Notes: generated by a model not told the origin, from the sequence alone. DNA of 64,000 nucleotides from an uncultured Bacteroidota bacterium (GCA_902605445.1 CACLCL010000002.1:1-64000), one strand, 5' to 3'. Positions 23,910 through 32,408 are shown, numbered from the stretch's first letter. A program made the numbers and translations.

Positions 23910-24869
23910 ATCATTGAGCGTATTAAAATTTGAAGTTAGAATTTCATAAAAATCTTGGGTATGAGTACGAGCTCCGTATCCTTCTTTCCAATATAATAGA
24001 CCCGAATTAATTTTTTTACCATTACTTTCATTTGAGGTTCCAAAATCAAAAAAATTAAACTCTGAAAAAGTATCGGTTATGAGATTATAAAATAAAAAGT
24101 CAATTGAACCTAGATGATTTTTATTTAAATCTGATCCAATATATTGAACGTGAATAACATTTTTTGTTTGAAAAATAGTGGTCCCCGCAACAATTTTATC
24201 ATTGTGATAAACGTTAAACTGCCTGATATTTCGCTTAAAATTATTTTTTAATAGAGATATTTCTTTTAAAGTATGTACAGGACTTACAGAATGCTTTGAA
24301 GAAAGTGTCGGGATTAATATTTTTTTCCAAAAATCATCAAGCTTATCAACCTCCAAAAATTTTAATTTATTCCTAAGCCCTCGTTTATAACCTTGAATAC
24401 GATCATTTGAAATTTTAAATTTTTTTTGCAAATCAATAACTGAAATTATATCCTTTCTATATAATTTTCCATCTGAAACAAACGAAAAATAATCAATTTC
24501 ATCATTAAATCCACTGTTATAAATTTTTGGTATTTGCTTAATCAAAATTTTAATGTATCCACTTTCAAAAAAGTATTTTAAAATATTATAAAATATTTGA
24601 AAAAAATGAGCAAATTTTAGTTCATTATCTACAATAATTCCACCATATGTTAAGCCCTGGTGTGAATGAATTATATTTTCATCAATATTACAAGGGAAAA
24701 GACCAATAAGTTTTGTATCCTTATATATCATTAAAGAAAAGTCATCATATTTATGGGAATGATAATCCATAAAGTCCCTTTTGAATAGAAATGTTGCATT
24801 CTTTGATGACTCGACAAATTGGTCCCAACTCTCTTTATCTGATTTATTATATTTTTTTATGCTTATCAT
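23889..24869 (-). CDS. FemAB-like / GNAT-fold acyltransferase
   Basis: 326 residues. Two GNAT-like halves are visible: an N-terminal part with SWDQFVESSKNATFLF and IGLFPCNI, and a C-terminal part with YHNDKIVAGTTIFQ, HVQYIGSD and FDFGTSNESNG, as in FemAB/XrtA-associated and 'peptidoglycan bridge' family proteins. Such enzymes add amino acid or acyl groups to cell-wall or glycan precursors. Convergent with the flippase and 6 bp downstream of blh on the same strand, it could be read through from blh. Its acceptor is not clear. Confidence 0.7.
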   Translation of the reverse strand: MISIKKYNKSDKESWDQFVESSKNATFLFKRDFMDYHSHKYDDFSLMIYKDTKLIGLFPCNIDENIIHSHQGLTYGGIIVDNELKFAHFFQIFYNILKYFFESGYIKILIKQIPKIYNSGFNDEIDYFSFVSDGKLYRKDIISVIDLQKKFKISNDRIQGYKRGLRNKLKFLEVDKLDDFWKKILIPTLSSKHSVSPVHTLKEISLLKNNFKRNIRQFNVYHNDKIVAGTTIFQTKNVIHVQYIGSDLNKNHLGSIDFLFYNLITDTFSEFNFFDFGTSNESNGKKINSGLLYWKEGYGARTHTQDFYEILTSNFNTLNDLFINPK

Positions 24870-24875
24870 TCTTAC

Positions 24876-25739
24876 CTATTTATCCTTGACAAAATCATTC
24901 ATTATAAAAACATGAGGTAATGTTAGGCTAGAAATTACAATAAATACAAATAAAATTAGATTATCAGAACTTAATAATTCGTTATTGAATATATATAATA
25001 TGAAACCAAAGATTACAGATAAAAGAGTAAAGGGTAGAGTTTTTATATAGAATTTTGTGAAGGTATCGTTTTTAAATTCCTTAAACTCTAATACAAGCAT
25101 TGGTAATGAGTGACAAAATCCAAAATAAAGGGCAAATGAGGTAAGTAAATCTGTGTGATAAAAAATAAAATATATGATTGTCATCTCAGCATATAGAGGT
25201 ACCTTTCGTTCAATTTTAAAATTTAAAATCGATATCATTAAAATAACAATTGATATTAATAAAAAGAATACATTACTGTAGGTTGTCAAATCCAGATTGG
25301 AGAATTCAGGAATTATGTACAAAATATCTTGTAATTCGAATATGTTATTTAAAAAAAGGGAAAGTAGAAGGTTTGCACCCACTACAAAGTTTAAAGCTCT
25401 ATTATTAGTGTGATGGTAACCAATAACCTGAGTTTCACCAAAATGGTAACAGGAAATAATTAAAAAAATAAATAATCCAAGAAAAGGAGATATAACCCAA
25501 AAAAATATATTTAAAATAATTAAGGAAAGATATACTAAATAAAATGTGAATTTATTTTTAAATCTTCTAGCTGCTGGATTTAAAAAAGCAATAATATGAT
25601 CAATAGAGCCGTGCGGAATACCAATGGATAACATAACAAAAATAAAAATTATATAAGAGTAAGATTTCTCAACCCCGAAAAATATAAGACATATAGCTAA
25701 AGCTAAGCCAACCAACTTTGATTTTAATGTTGAGCTCAT
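24876..25739 (-). CDS. blh: Blh: Brp/Blh-family beta-carotene 15,15'-dioxygenase
   Basis: 287 residues, about seven or eight transmembrane helices. Iron-ligand histidines occur in IGIPHGSIDH, CYHFGETQ, GFCHSLPML and SLTLPHVFIMND, the conserved sites of the family. The enzyme splits beta-carotene into two retinal molecules, the chromophore of the proteorhodopsin encoded next to it. It lies 88 bp downstream of the rhodopsin gene on the same strand, but a strong terminator stands between them, and only about 30 bp separate that hairpin from the start. The carotenoid synthesis genes are not in the window. Confidence 0.92.
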   Translation of the reverse strand: MSSTLKSKLVGLALAICLIFFGVEKSYSYIIFIFVMLSIGIPHGSIDHIIAFLNPAARRFKNKFTFYLVYLSLIILNIFFWVISPFLGLFIFLIISCYHFGETQVIGYHHTNNRALNFVVGANLLLSLFLNNIFELQDILYIIPEFSNLDLTTYSNVFFLLISIVILMISILNFKIERKVPLYAEMTIIYFIFYHTDLLTSFALYFGFCHSLPMLVLEFKEFKNDTFTKFYIKTLPFTLLSVIFGFILYIFNNELLSSDNLILFVFIVISSLTLPHVFIMNDFVKDK

Positions 25740-25769
25740 AATATTGATTTGTATTGTAACATCAATATA

Positions 25770-25803
25770 AAAAAAAGGTGAGGAATACTCCTCACCTTTT
25801 TTT
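25770..25803 (-). terminator. strong terminator between proteorhodopsin and blh
   Basis: GGTGAGGA and TCCTCACC form an 8-bp stem around ATAC, extended by A-run/T-run pairing to 15 bp, with T-tracts on both strands. It follows the rhodopsin stop by about 25 bp and should end most of its transcripts, so blh is probably expressed at a lower level. Confidence 0.85.
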
Positions 25804-25827
25804 AAAAGTTTAGTTATCTAAATAAAA

Positions 25828-26547
25828 CTAGCTCTTAGCAGCATACCATACCGCCATACCGAATCCAATTTTATTTACAGCATCACCTAAATTATAAATG
25901 ATATTCATAGCATCATCACTGATAGCTACAAAGCTGTACCATCCATCAGTTCCAGCCATATATCCAATAGGATAAATAGCCCAACCAACAAGGACAAACC
26001 ATTGTAACATTCTACCAGCAGCAGGAATTTTCCCTGAACCGCTAGCTAATGCTTTACCTACAGCACCAGTTGGACCACCAAAAATAGTTAAACATCCAAC
26101 TTCATATGCCATCCAGAAATATGCAGCACCTGAAATAGCACCCCATATCTGAGCATCTAACATACCTGTTACTCCAGATTCACCAAAGTAACCTGTTACA
26201 AGCATTACAACAGATAACCAGAATAACTTACTCATTCCAACACCTGTTAATAGAGCAAACTCTACTACCATTAATGGTACAGTAAGAATCCAATCAATAT
26301 ATCTTAATTCAGTTGGAGAGGTCTTGTCCATAACCCATTGCTCTCTCATGTAGAAATAATGCACAGCTGCAATACCAGTTATAAGTGCTGCAACAAGCAT
26401 TGAATCTTTGAATTTTTTGTCAACTACGCCATGTTGCATTAAAAACCACACGGTAGCAGCTAACATTGAAACAGAGCCGATAAAGAATGTAAACCCAGTA
26501 AAATCACCAGGCTCAACAGTAGCGGCTAAAAAATTTAACATTTCCAT
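25828..26547 (-). CDS. proteorhodopsin, proton-pump type, predicted green-absorbing
   Basis: 239 residues and seven helices. Helix C reads RYIDWILTVPLMVVEFALL, with D85, T89 and E96 in the places of D97, T101 and E108 of the reference protein: the 'DTE' pattern of outward proton pumps. H63 corresponds to H75, and K226 (in VNKIGFGM) is the retinal Schiff-base lysine. The tuning position equivalent to 105 is M93; Leu or Met there is known in green-absorbing forms and Gln in blue ones. It makes a light-driven proton gradient at the inner membrane. blh for retinal supply lies downstream, and a TAnnTTTG box lies 28 bp upstream. Confidence 0.97.
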   Translation of the reverse strand: MEMLNFLAATVEPGDFTGFTFFIGSVSMLAATVWFLMQHGVVDKKFKDSMLVAALITGIAAVHYFYMREQWVMDKTSPTELRYIDWILTVPLMVVEFALLTGVGMSKLFWLSVVMLVTGYFGESGVTGMLDAQIWGAISGAAYFWMAYEVGCLTIFGGPTGAVGKALASGSGKIPAAGRMLQWFVLVGWAIYPIGYMAGTDGWYSFVAISDDAMNIIYNLGDAVNKIGFGMAVWYAAKS

Positions 26548-26575
26548 ATATATAGTGTTTAATTTGTTATACGGG

Positions 26576-26583
26576 CAAAATTA
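26576..26583 (-). promoter_or_regulatory. -7 box of the proteorhodopsin gene
   Basis: Minus-strand TAATTTTG matches TAnnTTTG exactly, 28 bp upstream of the ATG. A TTGG lies 14-15 bp farther upstream, which is closer than a typical -33 box. The rest of the gap to 26735 is AT-rich with no other feature that I can see. Confidence 0.6.
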
Positions 26584-26735
26584 CACAAAAAATATTCCAA
26601 TTTGTTAAAAAAATCTTAAAATATTGTAAAAACAATTAACAAAGAGTTAGAAAAAAAATATTTTAACAGGTTAAAAATAATAAAATTTTAAGATTAATTT
26701 TTAATCGAATTAGTGCAGCTTAAACTCCTTAATTT

Positions 26736-27902
26736 CTAAATTTTTATGTAATCTTTAACATTTTTCTCTGAAATCTGATTACTATCACCTAGTATTGTCA
26801 ATCTTTCAACAATATTTCTTAATTCCCTAACGTTACCTGACCAATCGTATTTTTTTAATATATCCAATGCCTTTTTTGAAAATTTTTTTTGCTCTAATCC
26901 TTGAAAATCAGAGAGAGATTTGGAAAAATGATTGATTAGTAATGGTATGTCATCTCTTCTTGAATTTAGAGGAGGTACATTTATTATTATTACAGCAAGT
27001 CTGTGGTATAAATCTTCTCTAAATTTACCATTTTCAATCTCCTTTTTCAAATCTTTATTTGTTGCCGCTACAACTCTTACATTGATTTTTATATCCTTAG
27101 CACCTCCAACTTTCTGAATGCAATTGTCTTGTAGAACTCTAAGTACTTTTGCTTGAGCTGAAAGGCTCATATCTCCAATTTCGTCAAGGAATATTGTACC
27201 ATTGTTAGCTGCTTCAAATTTACCTATTTTATCTTTTATAGCACCTGTAAAAGATCCTTTTACATGGCCGAATAATTCACTTTCTATTAGTTCACTGGGA
27301 ATCGCAGCACAGTTTACTTCAATTAAAGGGCTATCAGCTCTTTTACTAGAAACATGTATTGATTTTGCAACTAATTCTTTACCAGAACCATTGGGTCCAT
27401 TAATCAAAATCTTAGCTTCGGTTTCAGCAACCTTTTCAATTAAATTTTTAATCTCTATGATTGCCTTACTTTCACCAATCATTTCAAAATTCTTCTTTAT
27501 TTTTTTCTTTAAAACTTTATTTTCTACAATCAATTTCTTTTTATCAAGGGCATTTCTCACAGTTGTCAATAACCTATTTAAATCTGGCGGCTTTGAAATA
27601 TAGTCAAAAGCACCTTTTTTCATAGAGTCAACTGCCATATCCAAATCACCGTGACCAGAAATCATTACAAAAGGTGTTTCAGGGAAATTCAAATTAATAA
27701 ATTCTAAAACCTCAATGCCATCTACTTTTGGCATTTTAACATCAGAAATTATTAGATCGAATTGATGCTTTTTAATTAGATTAATTCCTTCTATTCCATT
27801 TTCAGCCTCAAATAACTCATGAGATTTATCTTCATCTGACAGAATTTTTACCAAAACCCTTCTTATAGCAGGTTCATCTTCAATTATCAATATTCTAGAC
27901 AT
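26736..27902 (-). CDS. NtrC-family sigma-54 activator without a DNA-binding domain
   Basis: 388 residues. A receiver domain (1-118) has phospho-acceptor D54 (LIISDVKMP). The AAA+ sigma-54 interaction domain (about 140-370) has Walker A GPNGSGKE, the sigma-54-contact loop as GSFTGA (usually GAFTGA), Walker B GTIFLDEIGD and the R-finger region NVRELRN. The protein then ends at VKDYIKI, so the Fis-type helix-turn-helix usually present after residue 400 is absent. It would open sigma-54 promoters from solution or through a partner. No cognate kinase is adjacent. Similar short forms exist in Flavobacteriia to my recollection. Confidence 0.85.
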   Translation of the reverse strand: MSRILIIEDEPAIRRVLVKILSDEDKSHELFEAENGIEGINLIKKHQFDLIISDVKMPKVDGIEVLEFINLNFPETPFVMISGHGDLDMAVDSMKKGAFDYISKPPDLNRLLTTVRNALDKKKLIVENKVLKKKIKKNFEMIGESKAIIEIKNLIEKVAETEAKILINGPNGSGKELVAKSIHVSSKRADSPLIEVNCAAIPSELIESELFGHVKGSFTGAIKDKIGKFEAANNGTIFLDEIGDMSLSAQAKVLRVLQDNCIQKVGGAKDIKINVRVVAATNKDLKKEIENGKFREDLYHRLAVIIINVPPLNSRRDDIPLLINHFSKSLSDFQGLEQKKFSKKALDILKKYDWSGNVRELRNIVERLTILGDSNQISEKNVKDYIKI

Positions 27903-28002
27903 AAAAATTAGTTAAAAAATTAGCTTTTATCTTAAGCTAAGTATACTAAATATAATATTAAATAAATTTAACTTAGAATTTAATGAAAGATTTAATATAA
28001 TT

Positions 28003-29112
28003 TTAAGAAAACATATCTTTAACTCTTTCGAAAAAAGATTTTTCTGACTTTTCAGGTTTTGGACTAAAATGCTCATTACTTCTCATGGATTCAAAAAACT
28101 CTCTTTGCTTTTTATCCAATGTCTTAGGGGTCCATACGTTAACATGAATTAACATATCACCAGCACCATATCCATTTATGTTGGGCACACCTTTGCCTCT
28201 TAATCTTAGAATTTTTCCAGACTGCATACCAGGCTCAATCTTTATTCTGACTTTTCCAGAAACCGTTTCAATATCTTTGTTACCACCTAATATCGCATCA
28301 GGTAGGCTAACATAAAGTTCATAATGTAGATTATCTCCCTCCCTTTGCAGTTCATTGTGTGGAATTTCATTAATCACTACCAGCAAATCCCCAGAGATGC
28401 CATCACCAGGAGCATCATTACCCTTTCCACTTACTTTTAACTGCATCTCGTCAACAACTCCTGCGGGGATAGGTATTTTAACCGTTTCTTCTTTAACAAT
28501 CATTCCGTTGTTGTCTGACCCTGGGGGCTTATTGTCAATTATTTTTCCAGAACCCATACATCTTTGACAGGTTGAAGAAGTTTGCATTCTTCCTAAAATA
28601 GTATTTGTTACTCTTGTAACTTGGCCGGTTCCATTACAATCTGGACATGTCTTAAAGGTAGCACCAGGTGCAAGTACTTTTCTCTTGACTTTTATTTTTT
28701 TTTCAACACCATTACAAATTTCATCTAAAGTTAAATTTACTCTAACTCTGAGATTACTTCCTTTAACAACCCTCCTGCCCTGTGAACCTCCACCGAATCC
28801 ACCGAATCCACCAAAAGCACCACCAAATATATCTCCAAATTGACTAAATATGTCATCCATATTCATCCCTCCAAAACCTGCTCCCCCATTTTCAAACGCT
28901 TGGTGTCCGAATTGATCATATTTAGATTTTTTATCTGGATTACTTAAAATATCATAGGCTTCAGCAGCTTGCTTAAATTTTTCTTCAGCAGATTTATTTC
29001 CAGGATTTTTGTCAGGGTGATATTTGATGGCCATCTTGCGATAGGCTTTCTTTATTTCAGATGAAGAGGCACTTTTTTGCACTCCAAGTATTTTATAAAA
29101 GTCTTCCTTCAT
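28003..29112 (-). CDS. dnaJ: chaperone DnaJ
   Basis: 369 residues: J-domain (1-70) with HPD in KYHPDKNPG, a Gly/Phe-rich stretch (GGAFGGFGGFGGGS), a zinc region and two C-terminal substrate-binding domains. The zinc region shows only two CxxCxGxG repeats (CPDCNGTG and CQRCMGSG) in place of four, so only one zinc centre is likely. From memory this short form is common in Flavobacteriia. DnaJ delivers clients to DnaK and stimulates its ATPase. It follows grpE by 2 bp; dnaK is elsewhere. Confidence 0.95.
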   Translation of the reverse strand: MKEDFYKILGVQKSASSSEIKKAYRKMAIKYHPDKNPGNKSAEEKFKQAAEAYDILSNPDKKSKYDQFGHQAFENGGAGFGGMNMDDIFSQFGDIFGGAFGGFGGFGGGSQGRRVVKGSNLRVRVNLTLDEICNGVEKKIKVKRKVLAPGATFKTCPDCNGTGQVTRVTNTILGRMQTSSTCQRCMGSGKIIDNKPPGSDNNGMIVKEETVKIPIPAGVVDEMQLKVSGKGNDAPGDGISGDLLVVINEIPHNELQREGDNLHYELYVSLPDAILGGNKDIETVSGKVRIKIEPGMQSGKILRLRGKGVPNINGYGAGDMLIHVNVWTPKTLDKKQREFFESMRSNEHFSPKPEKSEKSFFERVKDMFS

Positions 29113-29114
29113 AA

Positions 29115-29633
29115 TTAATTTCCAATAACAACTTTAGGGTATCGAATAATTTTTTCGCCAAGCTTATAGCCTTTTTCAATTATATCGATTATTTTTCCTT
29201 TCATTTTTTTGTTTGGTGCCGGAATTTGCGTAATGGCTTCATGAATATCTGCATTGAAGTCATCCCCTTTTTTAATTTCAATTTCAGATAATCCTTTGGA
29301 TTTTAAGGAATCAAACAATTTATTTTTAATTAGTATGATGCCATTAAATATTTCATTATCCTTACTTTTCTCAATTTCAGATGATGCTCGATCAAAATCA
29401 TCGAGAACAGGAAGTAAGGAAACCATAACTTCCTCACTTGCAGTTGAAAATAACTCAATTCTCTCTTTTGCTGTCCTTCTTTTATAATTTTCAAATTCTG
29501 CAAAAAGTCTCAAGTACTTGTCCTTTTCAGCCTTTAACAATTCATCAAAATTGGGCTTGGAAGCCTTCTCTTTTTTTAAATTGGACTTTTTTTCAGCTGG
29601 TATTTTATTATTATCTTTTTTAGCTGCCATCAA
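29115..29633 (-). CDS. grpE: nucleotide exchange factor GrpE
   Basis: 172 residues (the second of two Met codons is an equally good start). A Lys-rich N-terminus leads into a long helix with the conserved KYLRLFAEFENYKRRTAKE, then LLPVLDDFDRA and a C-terminal beta domain with HEAITQIPAP and GYKLGEKIIRYPKVVIG. GrpE opens DnaK to release ADP. It forms an operon with dnaJ. A perfect TAnnTTTG box and a 15-bp palindrome lie upstream. Confidence 0.95.
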   Translation of the reverse strand: MMAAKKDNNKIPAEKKSNLKKEKASKPNFDELLKAEKDKYLRLFAEFENYKRRTAKERIELFSTASEEVMVSLLPVLDDFDRASSEIEKSKDNEIFNGIILIKNKLFDSLKSKGLSEIEIKKGDDFNADIHEAITQIPAPNKKMKGKIIDIIEKGYKLGEKIIRYPKVVIGN

Positions 29634-29653
29634 AAAATTTTAATAGACAAGTG

Positions 29654-29661
29654 CAAAATTA
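29654..29661 (-). promoter_or_regulatory. -7 box of grpE-dnaJ
   Basis: Minus-strand TAATTTTG matches TAnnTTTG exactly, 20 bp before the grpE start codon, giving a very short leader. Confidence 0.6.
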
Positions 29662-29678
29662 CTGCCAACATTAATTTT

Positions 29679-29693
29679 ATGACATAATGTCAT
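29679..29693. promoter_or_regulatory. palindrome upstream of grpE (possible operator)
   Basis: ATGACAT-A-ATGTCAT is a perfect 7+1+7 palindrome centred about 28 bp upstream of the grpE -7 box, i.e. across the -33 region. It also overlaps the stop codon of the convergently placed epimerase gene. No T-run follows, so it is not a terminator. The binding protein is unknown. Confidence 0.4.
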
Positions 29694-30679
29694 TGATTTA
29701 TATCTTTAATCATTTTTTCAAAATCCGGAAACTCAAACACAAATCCTGCATCAGAAAGTTTTTGAGATGATACCTTTTGACTTAAAAATAGAATTTCATG
29801 CATTTTACCAAAGAGAAATTTGAAAATAAATTTGGGAACATTAATGGTATAATATATAAAAATTTTTCTGTAAAATTCGATTTTATCATTTGCGCGAAAA
29901 GTTGTAGATCGAGAATAATGATTATTTCTGTACAGAAAATTAAAATTATCTTTTATTATTCTTACCATTTCAAAATTAGAAATTGGATTTGGTGCAACTG
30001 CATTATATACACCGCTTAACTTTTTATTGATAACAAATAAAAATATATTAGATAAATCTTTAATATGAATCCAGGACTGCCATTGTGATCCATCACCAAA
30101 TACAACAGCAATTCTATTTATTTCCATGGACTTAATTATTTTCTCGAGTACTCCGCCTTTTATTGACATTACTAACCCAATTCGAATTATTGAAACTTTC
30201 ATTTCTAATGAATTGAAAGATTGAGCAGCAGCTTCCCATTTTTTTATTACATCAGTTAAAAAATATTGTTCATATTTATTTTCTTCCTCCGAATAAATAT
30301 TTGTTTTTGATGATGGATAAAGTCCTGTAGCACTGGCAGAAATTAAGTGATTAATTTTAATATTATTTTTTTCAATTGTCTTTTTTAAGAGTTGTAATGT
30401 TTTTACTCTACTGTCAATGATTTTTTGTCTATTATTTTTAGTCCAGCGCTTATCAACTGAAAAACCACACAAATGAACAATAAATTTCACATCATCAAAA
30501 CAACTTAAATCCTCAATTAAATCAATTTCTGGGTTCCAATAAAAACCTTTTATGTTTCTTTCTTCATAGGTTTTTATTCTTTTCGTTGTTAGAAAGTTAA
30601 TTTGAAAATCCTGAGCAGTAGCATCTTTTATGAACTGAGTGCCAACTAGACCTGTTGCCCCGGTAACTAATATTTTCAT
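29690..30679 (-). CDS. TIGR01777-family NAD(P)-dependent epimerase (YfcH-like)
   Basis: 329 residues, an SDR fold. The nucleotide loop is VTGATGLVGTQF (residues 5-16); HLCGFSVDKRW, SASATGLYP and IRIGLVMSIKGGVLEKI are hallmark stretches of the TIGR01777/YfcH (SulA-like) group. A DUF1731-like C-terminal segment is present. Their substrate is unknown. It is divergent from ilvE, with 57 bp between starts, and its stop lies within the palindrome upstream of grpE. Confidence 0.85.
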   Translation of the reverse strand: MKILVTGATGLVGTQFIKDATAQDFQINFLTTKRIKTYEERNIKGFYWNPEIDLIEDLSCFDDVKFIVHLCGFSVDKRWTKNNRQKIIDSRVKTLQLLKKTIEKNNIKINHLISASATGLYPSSKTNIYSEEENKYEQYFLTDVIKKWEAAAQSFNSLEMKVSIIRIGLVMSIKGGVLEKIIKSMEINRIAVVFGDGSQWQSWIHIKDLSNIFLFVINKKLSGVYNAVAPNPISNFEMVRIIKDNFNFLYRNNHYSRSTTFRANDKIEFYRKIFIYYTINVPKFIFKFLFGKMHEILFLSQKVSSQKLSDAGFVFEFPDFEKMIKDINQ

Positions 30680-30736
30680 CTGTGCAATATTGAAATTAAA
30701 TCACTAATTTTGATTCTTTAATTTAATCATAATTAT

Positions 30737-31792
30737 TTGACTACAAAAATTAAAGTATCTAAAGCAAAAAAATCAAAAATTAAAGATGTTGATTTTGAAA
30801 ATTTTTCCTTTGGTTCTGTTTTCACCGACCATATGTTTGAATGTGATTACGTAAACGAAAAGTGGGAGAATCCTGCAATTAGGCCTTATGAAAAGATTTC
30901 AATTGAACCATCAGCTAGTGTTTTTCATTATGGACAAGCAATTTTTGAAGGAATGAAAGCATTTAAGGATGATAATAACAACGTATTCTTATTTAGACCT
31001 AATGAAAATTTTGAAAGAATAAACAAATCAGCAATTAGGATGTCAATTCCTCAAATTGAAAGAAACCTATTTTTCTCCGCCGTTGAACAGCTAGTAAATC
31101 TTGATAAAGATTGGATAAAAAAAGGAGAAGGCAAATCATTGTATATTAGGCCATTTATTGTAGCCACTGACTATGCAATCCAAGCAGTTGCCTCACAGAA
31201 TTATAAGTTTATGATTATTTGTGCTCCAGCGACACTATATTACACAAAAAAATTAAGAGTTTTAATTGCTGATAAGTACAGTAGAGCAGCCTCAGGCGGG
31301 TTTGGATATGCTAAGGCGGCTGGGAATTATGCTGGCCAGTTTTATCCAACGAACTTGGCAAAGAAGTCTGGTTTTGACCAAGTAATCTGGACAGACTCTA
31401 ATGAACATAAGTATATTGAAGAAGCTGGCACTATGAATATTTTTTTTAGAATTGATAATGAACTTTACACTGCCCCAACAACCGATACCATACTTGATGG
31501 TGTAACTAGAAAAAGCATAATTGAGATTGCTAAAAATAATGGAATTTCTGTGAACATTAAGAAAATTTCTGTTCAGGAAATTATTTCCGCGTCTAATGAA
31601 AAAAGATTAAAAGAAATTTTTGGTACTGGTACTGCCGCAATTGTCAGTCAAGTTTCAGGCTTTCAGTATAAAGATGAATACTTTGAAGTAAAAGACCAGA
31701 ATGATTCTTATGCCGAATTACTCAAGACAAAATTACTTAATATACAAACTAACCAATCGAAAGACCCTTTGGGCTGGAGGTATAAAATTTAA
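30737..31792 (+). CDS. ilvE: branched-chain amino acid aminotransferase
   Basis: 351 residues from a TTG start; no ATG is available before the conserved N-terminus. It is a fold-type IV PLP enzyme: VFHYGQAIFEGMKAF, PQIERNLFFSA, YIRPFIVATD and SGGFGYAKAAGNYAG, the last holding the PLP lysine, then IEEAGTMNIFF and GVTRKSIIEIA. It makes or degrades Leu, Ile and Val by transfer with 2-oxoglutarate. It is a single gene that overlaps the convergent MazG-like gene by 4 bp. Confidence 0.93.
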   Translation: MTTKIKVSKAKKSKIKDVDFENFSFGSVFTDHMFECDYVNEKWENPAIRPYEKISIEPSASVFHYGQAIFEGMKAFKDDNNNVFLFRPNENFERINKSAIRMSIPQIERNLFFSAVEQLVNLDKDWIKKGEGKSLYIRPFIVATDYAIQAVASQNYKFMIICAPATLYYTKKLRVLIADKYSRAASGGFGYAKAAGNYAGQFYPTNLAKKSGFDQVIWTDSNEHKYIEEAGTMNIFFRIDNELYTAPTTDTILDGVTRKSIIEIAKNNGISVNIKKISVQEIISASNEKRLKEIFGTGTAAIVSQVSGFQYKDEYFEVKDQNDSYAELLKTKLLNIQTNQSKDPLGWRYKI

Positions 31793-32175
31793 TTTTTTAA
31801 AATTTTTTTAATATTTGGTCTAAAATAGTTTGGACCTTTTAAAACTTTTCCGTCCTCTCTAAAAATTGGATTACCATTATTGTCGAGTTTACTCATATTA
31901 CTCCGCTGAATTTCATCAAAAATTTCATCAATTTTATACTGTAATCCATGTTCAATTATTGTTCCACACAATATATATAACATATCACCTAGTGCATCAG
32001 CAACCTCAATCAAATCATTTGTATTTGCAGCTTCCAAGTACTCCTCATTTTCCTCTCTCATTAGGTTAAATCGAAGCGTATTTTTTGATTTTCCTAAATT
32101 GGCTTTTGGTTTCTCAAGGAAATCTAATTTGAATGACTCGTGAAATTTCTTAACAGCTAAAATTTTATCTTTCAT
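31789..32175 (-). CDS. MazG/HisE-like nucleotide pyrophosphohydrolase
   Basis: 128 residues with the all-alpha NTP-PPase pattern REENEEYLEAA ... DLIEVADALGDMLYIL, giving the ExxE...ExxD magnesium site. A C-terminal extension has FREDGKVLKGPNYFRPNI, a motif found in the phage/bacterial 'phosphoribosyl-ATP pyrophosphohydrolase-like' branch. It probably hydrolyses a non-canonical or damaged NTP. It is a single gene, divergent from a small membrane protein by 39 bp and overlapping the ilvE end by 4 bp. Confidence 0.75.
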   Translation of the reverse strand: MKDKILAVKKFHESFKLDFLEKPKANLGKSKNTLRFNLMREENEEYLEAANTNDLIEVADALGDMLYILCGTIIEHGLQYKIDEIFDEIQRSNMSKLDNNGNPIFREDGKVLKGPNYFRPNIKKILKN

Positions 32176-32214
32176 CTTATTTTTAATTTTATTAATAATT
32201 CATAGATTAGTCTC

Positions 32215-32400
32215 ATGTTTTCTAAAGGTCAAATAATATTTGCAATAGTATTTGCAATTTCATTTGTGATTATTGTAACTATTGCTTACAGAAAAGATTC
32301 CAAAATTCACAAAAAATATTACAGAGGCAATCTATGGGTTTTACTGGCTTTTGTCAGCTTTATTGGCCTAATTGCAATGATAAAATTTATATTTACCTAG
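32215..32400 (+). CDS. small two-helix membrane protein, unknown function
   Basis: 61 residues. Two hydrophobic helices (about 5-24 and 41-60) are joined by a basic loop (YRKDSKIHKKYYRGN) that should be cytoplasmic. The clean positive-inside pattern and tidy placement between two genes suggest that it is real. Small proteins of this pattern recur in Flavobacteriia. Function unknown. Confidence 0.65.
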   Translation: MFSKGQIIFAIVFAISFVIIVTIAYRKDSKIHKKYYRGNLWVLLAFVSFIGLIAMIKFIFT

Positions 32401-32408
32401 ATTAAATG

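Noticed and set aside
25828-26547. Sodium- or chloride-pumping rhodopsin
   Set aside because: Helix C carries D, T and E at the key positions; the NDQ (sodium) and NTQ (chloride) patterns are absent.
27202-27603. 133-codon plus-strand ORF
   Set aside because: It is antisense to the AAA+ domain of the NtrC-like gene, with no start context or family likeness.
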